Positions 37,101 to 49,100 of a stretch of 64,000 bases of DNA are shown piece by piece. Under the pieces are notes generated by a model. That model saw only the letters and a program-made list of their open reading frames with translations, ran no database searches and had not been told where the DNA came from. The DNA comes from Heligmosomoides polygyrus polygyrus (lineage: Eukaryota; Nematoda; Chromadorea; Rhabditida; Heligmosomidae), in the NCBI GenBank assembly GCA_947396885.1, contig OX377202.1:186001-250000 (forward strand), written 5' to 3'. How positions within the stretch are numbered: the first letter of the stretch is position 1; the number at the start of each line of letters is the position of its first letter. The position numbers were made by a program, and so were the translations under genes.

Positions 37101-40100
37101 ATTACGTTTAATTGTAATTGAAACTTGTGCGTCTACGTGTGGAAATCGATGTACTTTAAAACTGAAAGGATCTCTTCTGTTGTACTAGTTGCTTTCAGTT
37201 GTATTGCTTATGACCTTAAGACCTATGTCTAGACAGAGTTGATAAATGGCCTAATTGGCCTTGCCTAAATGCTAAGGAATTTCATTAATTCTGCTCTGCT
37301 AGCACAAGGGATGGGCAGTGGAAGATCCAGTTTCCTAGGCCAAGCAGCAATATAAGATCAGCATTCTTCACTTGCAGAACTTTGAACAGAAATTTTTGAA
37401 GTTGTCAAAAACACACATTACCGAACTGAGTTCAAAAAACGTGTCAACCGGTATCTTGAGGTCGTGTCTTAGATGTTTATCGTTTCCTATCCTTCACCGT
37501 GTTGTTTTGTTTCTATACGTATTCCAGCCTTCGCTAGGTTTTCTTACTAGTTTGTTTAGTTTGTTGCATGGATTCCATGTGTAAAATAAGTAATAAGTGA
37601 CAGATGTCGCATGTGAACGGCATCAGAAGAACGGTGCCACAACTCCGCACGCGACGAGTGACGACAGCCAGTGAAGTTCTCGCGTTCTCATGGCCAACCT
37701 TGTTTTGGCCTCGCGGTTGGATGCTGCTGAGTTTTGCATGCGTTCGCCCCTTCCCCGTGGGAGGCGATGCGGCCAACATCCGGCCACCACGAGATGAGAC
37801 CGGCAGCTGTACGAAGGGGGATGGGCGGGTAGCAACTGAGGAAGTAAAAGCAGTTCCGGTCTAACACGAGGTCCGCATCTGGATTGTACAGAGCCAAGTT
37901 GGTTATGAAGGATTGGAGTCCCATTTTAGCGTACAAAAATTTCAGCGTCGGGTCCCATTAGCGTGGTTTGCGCCGTTCAGAAAGCGACATATTGGCTGCA
38001 GTATCGCTTGATGCGTACCGTGCCGAACATACTAACCAATTTTTGGCTGAAAAACTCGTAAAAGCGCAGCATACCTGGATGGAATGCTTCTCAGCAATGC
38101 CTCGTTAACACTTTTCAAGAAGTGCTCGAGTTTATTTCCATGTTTGCAACTAAATGGACTGCACATTTGCGACCAACCATTTCCCAAATCGGTGTTTCAT
38201 ATTATTCAGTTCTACAGAGTGTTACACTGTAGATCTTGTTTCAGTACATCTTTGGTATGCAACAAGAGGCAAGCAAGAACATAAATCCTAAAACTAGGCT
38301 CTCTAATTGATACCATACTATTCGAAAGATCGAGAGCAGAAAGGATCTTCCAGATTTTCTTCGAGCGACTTGGCGAAATTGAGGAGAAAGATCAGGCTCA
38401 CGTCTCACCGCCACTGAGGTTCTCCTTGGACACCCTGCGAGGGGTGAGACACCTTTTCTGCTCCTTTTACAACTTGTTTATTCGCTTTTATTTATTTATT
38501 TATTTATTTATTTATTTGTTTATTTATCTATTTATTTATTTATTTATTTATTTATACGTGTATGACAATCGCTCGACGACGACAAGAAGAAGAAATCGTT
38601 CCAGAACCAAATGCAGCCGGTCGTAAACAGTCACTCAGACCTCGATGCCTGTGTTTACAGAACCTGAACTCGTCCGACTCAGTGTTCCCCAACTACCGCT
38701 CGGGAGGCCACAAGCTGCTCATGCTGTTCACCGACGGCCTGGACGAATGGCCCCACGCCGTCATTGATGAGGAGCTGCGCAACAGGAACGGCGACGTGGT
38801 GAGACTGGGGCGCTGTCCGCCAAAGAGTGACTTCCCGCAAGCCCTCATCCCGACAACGCCACTTCAGATCCGCATGTTCGGCTTCTCGATGGGTTACGGT
38901 ACCGGGCAACTGCCGCTGTTGCACTGGATGGCGTGCAGAACATTCGCCAGGTATTCAGGTGAGCTGAGCTTCAGGAGAAACTTTCTACCACCTGCCTATC
39001 TATCGCGGACAACTTCAGTGATTGACTCTATTATGGACGTGAAACCGCAGTCGCGCTCTTTCCTCGATCATCTGAGCGTCGCGCTCGGAAGATCACTGGA
39101 AAACACGCCCATTGAGGCACGGCGGATCAGCTGGTAAGTAAAGGCGTTTCGATTAGGTTTTTGATCCTCAACAACATGCGTAATCTGGTAAATCTGGTCG
39201 CCTCACTCTGTCCTATAAAGTGTATCATTTGCTCTAAAACCGAAAACTTACAATTTTCAACAGTAAGTTATAGAATTTGTTAAATTTTCCTGGAAGTTAT
39301 GGAGAAAAAAAGGGCAAAAAACTACCAACAGCAAGCGCGTCGGTCCTGATTTGTATGCATGATGTGGGAATTATCACTTTAGTTTTGAGATACATACAAT
39401 CAGGATTTATGATGTTTATCTTCATTTTAATTGAAAAATTGCAAGTAATCCAACTAGAGCTCTGCGAAATTTCATTCGCAGCTCTTCACAAAACGGAATA
39501 AAGAGTTCAAAAATCCAAAAAGATTATCTTATTAGTGGTTTCGAAACAACAACCTTTATCAGGCAGGACACTCCGATGAAGAAAGGAATTATCATTTCAG
39601 TAGAACGACGTTTCTAGTTTTTATTGCAGCAGTCTTTCTAACAACTCCTACGTGAGCTGGGGAAGGGAGCGCTATGACAAGAAATCGTTCTTTGTCAGCT
39701 TTTAAGGATAGAATATGAAAGAAGGGAGGTAAAGAAACAACATATGCATTATGTTTATGCTTATTACGAATGCATAAAGCAAGCGTTTGGAAAGAAGGAA
39801 CGCAAGATTTGTACCAAAATACAACAGAAATTCAGCGGAATACGCAACGTCAGTATTCAAAAAGTCTACTGGACGCAAATAGCCATTAACATGCTCAGGA
39901 AGAATCGTATCGCTGCAAAATGGTTCCCTAACTGTTCTTTATCTGCCCGGTGTTAGCAGGGACTGAATGTCTCTGGCAGACTCCAAGTTGTCGGCACGTG
40001 CCCTGTTGCATTGATGAACACTGGCGGCCCTTGACCAACACATGGGTCAGAGAACCGTTCTGCAGACCGACCTTTCTAAACTGCAGTTACTTTCATAAGT

Positions 40101-43100
40101 AGCTGTTCGACCAACCGAGTGGGACAGTAGGAAGACTTCAGAACCGGCCATCATGCCGAACGTTGAGTACTGGAGCCGGCTTAGGCTTAGGATCAGCATG
40201 ACGTGCTCGCAATTCTTCGGCGAGGGCCACTATTATTTGAAGGTCAAAGCTCTACATGGAAGTGCAAGGCCTTGGTCCAACGATCACGCTGTCGTTACCG
40301 ATCGTGACAAAACCTGATGGTGTATGGGCAGGCCAGCGGATAGCCGGAATCGCTGGTGGGTTCCGCCATAATCCCGAAGTAATTTTCACCGCGACTTCTT
40401 ACTTCTTACGGATAAGGGTTTCGACCTTCCATGGAACTTCAAGTTGAGGCCACTATCATTAGAAAGAGCTCGGAATGCTGATTACGAATATGGGTGTCAA
40501 AATTGCAAAATGAAATTCCCGAGCGAGTTATGGCCTACCGAAATCGGGGGGCCTCCCACAGGCTGGCTGTGTAACACACCTGGCGCGAGAGTGGTGAGTC
40601 ATCGGGGCTCCGTAAGAGGGGTCCACCAGTTACGCCGGTGACGCAGGAGTAGTGCTCCGTCAGGTGCGACGTCGTTGGTTCAGTCAACGTTGCTGTCGGT
40701 TTTTTGCGAATCATAATTTATTTTCGAAATGACCTTTTGTTCTGAATTATGACACGTGTTTGATTAAATAGCCGGAAAAACTGCCACGCACGTTTGTGAA
40801 AATGTTTATGTGTTTGTCACTCCTGGCCAATGTTGATAGAAACACCTCTAGTTATTCAGTATACGATTTAGACTCAATTTGAAAAAAATAGTAAATAAAA
40901 TTATAAATGAGTAATTATACCGTTTCTAGCTCAATACTCGAGACGGACTACCTTATTATTATTATCTAACGCTAGCATCCTATTATAAGGATAAATAATA
41001 AGAAATCTTCAGACGGTCCCGACATTGCTCTATTACGCTCATGGGCTCCGATATTTGTGTCTATAGTGTTCAATTACTCTCGCGGACTATAACGGCGAAA
41101 CTATCTATATCCATATTGCTCGACTGTTCTCGCGATTATAACGACTATACTGCCTATACTTCTAGATATCTATATCTGCATATATATATATCTATTATTT
41201 ATGGCGCACAAATATGTGCGTTGCAATACATAATAAATAATAATAAGAATGTCACAACAGCAGGTTTTTGCCATCGAGCATTCTAACAAACGTGTATGGT
41301 AGTTTTCCCGGCCATTTAATCAAACAGGTGACATAATTCAAAACAAAAGGTCATTTCGAAGATATTATGATGTGCAAAAGACGGTAGCAACAGGAACCAA
41401 ACCAACGACGTCGCACCTGACGAGCGGGACCAGCACCCATGCGCCCCCGTCGCTCCTGGCGGCCCTTCTTACGAAGCCCTGATGGCTCACCACTCTCGCG
41501 CTAGGTGCGTCGCACAGCCAGCCTGGTTGGGAGGCCCCCGATTTCGGTAGGCCGTAACTCGCTCGAGAATTTCATTTTGCAATTTTGACACCCATATTCG
41601 TAATCGGCATTCCGAGCTCTTTCTAATGATCCTGGCCTCAACTTGAAGTTCCATGGAAGGTCGAAACCCTTCCCTAGTTAGGAGTTTCTCGGTAGCAGTG
41701 GAACACTCAGAAATTTTCTCCGCTCCTTCACGTCTGCTCCAACAATCTCTGTCAGTCTTCCAGGAATTGACGTCGGAATCGCCGAGTTCACCGATCGCTT
41801 GCCGAAAAGTGAGCAACTGTACGGAATCATCGTCGACAACAATGGCATCGTCGTCTACCACCCTAAACACATGCTTCCGGTATGTGCAAATAGATGGAGC
41901 GACACGCCTTCTTCGTTCTTTTTTGTACTCCTAGTCCGTTTCGTTTCCGAAGGTGCTTCCACTCTGCTTCAAAGTCTTTTGCTGCACTTGATTTCTGTGT
42001 GTTAGACCCCATTTATACTTCCATCACCAGGTGGCGTGAATTGAACGGTGCGCGATGCGTCCCCTCCCAGACAACGATCAGCACTTCGAGCAGCCGGCGA
42101 CGCGGTCACACGATTACGCACAATTACCTGCTTGCACACACGCAGTTGTGCACGAATTCCTGGATCCCAATGCAAAGGACAACTGGAGCAGCAATACCGT
42201 GCCGCAATTCACCGCGATCATCGTGCCGATTTCGAGAGCGACACGATCTGAGGCTGAGCGCGCGATTGGTGGCGGCTTCGGCCCTAGTTTATACGTAGTT
42301 GAGCCGTGCGAGGCGCGGCACCATGGTCGTAATAGATACCGACCGAGCGACGCGATAAATCACTATATATGGCGATCGTGGGCCGCACCCGTGGCGGCGC
42401 AAATATTCAGATATTGGAGCACCACCAACCAATCAATAGCACCACTGTTCCAGCAACTGCTCGAATACAAACCCTATTGTGCTCGGATTGTGCTGCACTT
42501 CAGCAGCACGTGCTTGTGCTGCAAGCTCAGCTGCACTGGTGGTTCCGTGAGGTCCACGCTTATAAACCTTTGCAGGCCATAAAATTGTGCCCTGCAATGT
42601 CGCGTCGTGAGCAGCGCGGACTCCCGCGAAAATTCTCTACACGGGATTGCACGAGGTGTACGTTCTGCAGCACAATAGCATCACTGGTGTGTGCTGCTGC
42701 ACGTGCTTTTGTGCTGCGTTGCGAGCGCTTACGGCTTCGACTAGTGGTGCCCAAATGTCTGACTATAAACTAAGGCTCACGCGAATTACTTCAACAGGGT
42801 GGCGTTAACACTGAGCGACGCGATCAATTTGGCCTCTATACATGGCATCGCGTCGCGCGGCGGTGGAAGTATAGAAGGGGTATTACAGGTTCTGGCACAA
42901 ATATTCACCCAACCATCGTCATTTTAGGCTACAGAAGTGCACGCGGTGCGTCGCAGCGCGTGCTACGACGCCTCACAGGTGCGACATCGCGCCGGCGCTG
43001 GGCTGCGGGTGAGTCAAGTATAATCGCAAACGTTTAAATCTCTGTTGAATTGATTATTTGAAGTACTGATAGAAGAACAGCATGAAAAGAAGCTACCATT

Positions 43101-46100
43101 GTGGAAATGACCTAATCAAGAACTGCTGAAAAAATAAACTAAAGGATAAATTAAGATAAGCTGTTGAACACTCTGCAAATGTAAACGAGTAATGCAATTG
43201 CAAGGCGCTTTCTGACCAGCGCTGCTTCGGGTGGCTTCTAGGCCGCTTTCCTATTATTTTGAAGTTAAGGCCTATCTTGCCCACGCTGTCTTTTTTTCCC
43301 ACGCAGAACGTGGCCGTACCATCGCATGCGAGCTTTGCGCATCTTGTCAGCTACCGGTGCGACACCGAACTTCTGTCGAATGATATCGTTTCGGATGCGG
43401 TCCATGCGTGTGACTCCAGCCATCCAGCGCAGCATCTTCGTCTCCATGACGCTGAGGCGTGTTTCAACTTCCTTGGTCGTGGGCAACACTAAGCGCCGCA
43501 CTTTGCTACTGACCGGATGAATTCTCTGTACATAGATCTTCGACTTCAAGCGCTCTGGTATCTTCCTATCACAGAGCACGCCAGTCAACGAGCGCCATTT
43601 GGACCAATCTGCTCTCACGCATGAATTCACTTCAACCATCAGTTTGTCGTTAGACGCGACTACTGATCCCAGGTACTTAAAGACGGCAGCGCGTGGAAGC
43701 TCGATGCCATTAACCTTAATCGAGCTGGACTAAGTAATGTCTGTCGTTAGATATTCGGTCTTCTTCACGTTCAATTTGAGTCCAAACCGCTCTAAACGAT
43801 CACACCAAGCTTGCACCTCTTGCTCAAGTTACCAAGACGAAGGTAGTGGTTGAAGTGCTTGTGAAGAAGTGAGCAGAGGGCACTGCCACCCGCACGAAGG
43901 GGATCAGCAGAAATGCCGTCTGACCCGGGAGCAGTGCCTGGCTTCATCCTTCTGATGGCATGAGCAACTTCTGATTCCAGAATGGCAGGTGCTTCCTCAA
44001 TTGGTGGCATCAAGTATTTCGAGAGAGTGATGGAAGGACGAAACAGATCTGTCTAGAATTCTTGAACGATGGCATCCATCGCTCTTCGAGACGTTTGCGT
44101 TGTTCCATCCTTATCCATAAATGCTGACATTATTGTCTTCTGGTCGCAGAGATCTCGTTTGCAGCGCTTTATGCTAGAACCTTTCCCAGCGGCTTCTAAC
44201 AGCTTCAGTCTTCTGTAGGCTTGTATGGACTCCTTTATTTCAATTCGACAGGCCTTCGAGATGGCGGCTTTTTCTTGATGGTAGGCATTAGGATCCAGTT
44301 TGTCAGCTCTTCTTTGCTCCAAGAGTTTAATCGCATGCGCGTTAAGTCTTGAGGCAGACGTTGATGTGAATTCACAAGAACTGCTAGCACATTTCAACAG
44401 TCCTTTGGAGAGAAGGTCATAGTCCTTCGATGGATCTTCAAGAAGATTCCAATCATACGACTTTATTGCATATTTCAACTCCTCCGACTTGAATGTGGGG
44501 ATCCTCACCGGTGCCGGTTTGTGAGTGTCATGTTTGAACATCGTCTTTTTGAGAGTCAGCTTCGCATGGAGAAGACCGCAATCCGATCCGGTGTCAAATG
44601 AAGGCTGGAAGAAGACGTCGAACAGACTCCAGCGTCCGTTTTTAAGAACATGGTCGATAACGTATTTCTCCATTTGGGCTTTCCCAGGTCCATCGCCGGT
44701 TTGAAGGCTTCTTGAAAATAGAATTTTCCGTGGAAAAGACGGCAGGCGGAGAGGAACTCTATCAGTCGCTCACCGTTTTGTTCTTTGAGGAAGTTCCATT
44801 TGGTCCTAGTCTCCATTCGTCATTGGTCATTCGTACCGATGGTAGCGTTAATGTCACCAGCGACAACTTTGTAGTAGCTCTTCTCGTCGTTGACAGTCCT
44901 TTCGAATAGCTTGTAGAATTCCTCCTTTTCTTCGTCTGCGGCCGCATATGTTGGAGCACATCCATTTATGATGGAGATGGTTCAATGATCTTTGGTTTCC
45001 AGACGCAGAACAGCTACTCGCGGATGATGATCTTGTAAGAGCATACTAGGTGGTGCACTGTCGAGAAATCCAACTCCGCCAATATTCTTTCTGTCCACCT
45101 TTGCTCTGATAATTAGAAGCTCGTTGTGGTCGGTCCTTCTTATGATTTCCGTTCTGCCTTTCGTTTCCTGCAGAGCGATAACGTCGTATTTGATGTTGCG
45201 GCCTCTGTAAAGCAGTGTCCGAAGATCTTGCTCAGATGCGATCGTACGACAGTTATAAGTGCAGACGAATTGGCAGTTTCCGTGTCGTGGTGGGAGGAGG
45301 TTTCCGGTAGTCCGATTCCAGTGACGTCCTGATAGTATAACTCCGAGATTAGATGGCCCCTCGCTGGAGGAGGATGCAACCGACGTCGTAGAAGTCCACC
45401 TCCGGCGCGCGGAGGACTGGGGCGCGGGTTCAGTTGTTTGAGCCATAGCTGTGGTCTGGTTACTCACATGTCCCTTACCAAGGAAACATGAGAGCCGCCC
45501 ATACACGACAAAGCATCGCTTCCTGCATGACCATGTGCCGTCACTAAAGTGATGTACACCTCTTCACCGCGATGAGGTGGCACATGAAGGGGAATATAAA
45601 TATAAATATAAATATCAATAATATGTTGTGTTATGTATAGTTATATTATCAATAATAAATTTTCCTTCAACAAAAAAATATTTTAACCATCTTTGAGAGT
45701 CTCCCGTGTAATCAGGAAAAGTTCATTTTTATAAGGAAGATGTTCTGTTTGCCCTTTCTGATTTCAGAAGCGCCAGGCTCAACTAAGGCGCTATCTAATT
45801 TGGTATGAAAACTTTAGTCTTGAAAACATTTTTTTTTTTCAACAACAAACAACACATTTTCTGCTGATTAGGAGTAACAACTCGGTTGCCAAATATTGCA
45901 GGTACAATACGGCTTTAGCGATCAACGGGTGTATCGATTAGTTGGGCTGATCGATAGTATCCCCACCATCGATTTGGTGAGTGATCCACTAGCAGCGAAG
46001 CTTTTTCTGCATCGATCTATAAAGATCAATACCAGCTCGAACTCGAAGGCAACTCAACGGGCGTTCACCAACTACGCCATGGAGTCATAACGTCGACGTG

Positions 46101-49100
46101 CGATGCGAAGGTTATACATGATGTGAGAACGGAGTCTTTTGAGATTTCTCGATCCGAAGCAACCATTCATTGATTTTCAGGGCGACCGTCAGTTTTACTG
46201 CGAGAATCTTAAAGGATCACCGTTCTCCGTAATAATCGTGAGTAACAGAGACCGCCAGACGCTGACCTACCTGGACAAGTCGCCTGTACTAGACATCTCC
46301 AATAACCCGTTCGTCACATACTACCTATCCAGCAGGTAGGACGAAACACAGGAAGAGACATTCGTCCGACATAGATCTCCGACATCCACCACGCTGTAAC
46401 TGGAGAAATGTCACAGTTAGAACCTCTACATCGCCCAACGGCGGGGAAGAATGTCGAAAAAGAAACAGATTTGTCGAATCCTCCATTTCAGGTCGATCTG
46501 TGGCTGGAAGCTGGACCCACTATCTCCTTGGTCACGATTCGGTGCGTTGCCGAACGTCGAATGCGAGGACGATCTGAGACTGCCTTACGCACTCACGGAC
46601 GCCTTGAAGGGCTGGGCGGACTCCTGGCCTCACTACGGTGAGTGATGCCTGACGGGGTGGCGTTCTCCCTCTTACCGCTGCTCTGAAGGGGCGGATCAAA
46701 ACGCCTGTGTCCGCGAAACACGCCCACTGGACTCCTGTGCAAGGATAATCGGTTCGGGATTGGCATGCCGTTAGGCCAAAGATGATGAGCCCATCCACTG
46801 CCCTTTCTTTTTGCCGGTGAAAAAACACTTCACAGAAATTCGAATCAGTTTCTTTAAGCCTCAATTGGCTGGTATCGAGGTTGTAAGCTGTCACAACGAT
46901 GTTTTGTTGCGATCAAAACTTCTAACACCAGGCGGTACTCGAACCCGCACCTCCCTCTGACCGGGCGGGAATGCTCTACGCCTTTACACCACCGGCCAAC
47001 AGGTGTGGATGTTGCGTTCGATCAAATGGCGCCGGTGGTGTAAAGGCGTAGAGCATTCCCGCCCGGTCAGAGGGAAGTGCGGGTTCGAGTCCCGCCTGGC
47101 GCTAGAAGTTTTGATCGCAACAAAACATCGTTGTGACAGCTTCACAGAAAATCCTAGTTTCATGTCCCTGTTGTAGCTTCCTAAGTTGTTATCGAGCCCT
47201 TTTGATCCAACCGAATTTCTTCTTCACCATCTTGGTTAAGCAATCCGTTTCAGATCCCACTGCCAACTTTTCGTGCGAAGACCTACCGCTTCCTGCTGGA
47301 TTCCAGCCACAGTACTTCATCAATGCATTCGTACACACACGATCGCAAATCCAGGCCTTCTTTCCGACCTGGTTGGTGCCTCTTACCATTGGCCGCTGTC
47401 GAGTGTTGTTGCCATTTTGCTCTGTGTACCCTGGTGTCCTCAAGAAGCAAGGCACGCACATAAAACTAGAACTGCTTGCCCTCAGTAAGATTCCAGCTCC
47501 TCTCTTCGTAAAACCTCGGCATACTAAGTTGATGAGTATCACTCTCTTGTGTGCCGAACGAAGCTTTTATGGTGGAAGTTTTATTGTGCGGCCTGACGTT
47601 TCGATGCGATCGTCGTCTTCAGAGGCATGAAAATGGCGCAGGATATCAATATTGGAGAGGTAGGGTGCAGGATATAGATATCCTCTATCCGCCTCAACCG
47701 CTCTAGTGGCTCCGACACCGTAGGGTGAAACCCATAAATAGCTCACGCAAAGAAGGAAAAATTCGCGATACGCAGTCCACCACCCTAGTATGGTAAGTAG
47801 GGCGAATGGGAACTGATGCGGGCCATATGTATATCGTGTGCAAGGATACAACGGTCTGCTCGACCCTTTCCATTCTACAGCTTGCCTTTTTTGCTACAAA
47901 CGGCAAGAATTCATTTGTAACTGGCGGACGTCCTTGGCGGTCGTCCATCCTTGGATTTCTTGCAAAAATCCACAACGCCTCCAATGCTTTCCTTGCCGGA
48001 AAAAACGAAGGTGTGCCCTGTCGACGTTAAGATCATTTACCTTCTATCACTTGTCCTTTCTATGCGTTCATGCTTCAACGGGTAATAGATTTATTAATGA
48101 AATGAGCGAATGAGTGGATAATACCTCCTTCCCCTCAACAACAACGAAAAAACTGGGGTTCTACAGCTAAACTCTGGAATATCAGGACAACCTCGTGATG
48201 CTCTCCTTGCTCTCGACACGCTCGATTTTCAGGTGACCGCCGCGTTGAACAGCGCGCGCTGATTATTTGAATTATTTTATTTGTTTTATTTGTTAAATAT
48301 GAGAAACAGTAACGAATAAAGTCTCCCAAGGATCGTCTTGACCGTAGATATTAGTGGGCTTATTGATTAATATTATACTATTAAATGCTTGATAATTTTC
48401 CATGAACTAATTTTGTGATGGTGAAAACGTTAATGAATCAACTTTATCGGCTGTAGACTCAGAGACTTGGACATTTATTAAGAAAATCTTAATTTTGGAA
48501 AACGCATTCAAGTATCCTGTAGCTCAGCCATGTCATGTACACCAGATATCTTCAGGGCTTTAGCAACTAGAAAAAATCAGTTGTCTTAAAGGCAAATAAA
48601 ATTTATATGCGCCATCTTGTTGAGCCTAGTGTATCTTATAGGATATTATATTTATTTATTTATTTATTTATTTAATACGCCGCAAGACGGCGTGCACCAC
48701 CAGACAGTCAGCCATAAAGGAAGCACTCCAAGGTACCGAACACAAAAACCCAATAGTGATGAATAAAAAGTTTCAGTAGGAGAAACGAAACAAACAAAAA
48801 TAACATCAGAAAAGGAAGAGAGCACAATTAGATAGGACCCATTAAATCGGCTAGATAGAAGAAAGAGCGAAATGACAGAATCCTTCGTGACCAACTAAAC
48901 AATAAGAAAGGGAGCTTTCATAGCAGATGTTTCACTCCCCCAGCACAGACTTGAAACCTGCTGAGAGGAGCTTTAATAGAAGAGCATTTTTCAATAGAAG
49001 AATAACTATAGTGGAATATTGATATTAAAATCAATTATTTATTTGAGACAAATTCGCGTATATATAGTAGTACTGAAATAGACGGTGTAGGGGCGAGAAC

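Noticed and set aside
38426..38626. ORF crossing the TTTA microsatellite
   Set aside because: The repeat encodes FIYLFIYL by chance; it lies in the intron before exon 11.
38868..38950. Upstream donor GCCAG|GTATTC for alpha-2/delta exon 12
   Set aside because: It would place a stop at the start of exon 13; the donor 8 nt downstream keeps frame.
40320..40332. Tiny 12-nt intron in alpha-2/delta exon 14
   Set aside because: Too short to splice; reading straight through keeps frame and leads into the conserved IAGIAG segment.
42055..42773. ORFs of 175 and 134 residues
   Set aside because: They lie wholly within the GC-rich interior of a TIR element, overlap in different frames and show no known domain.
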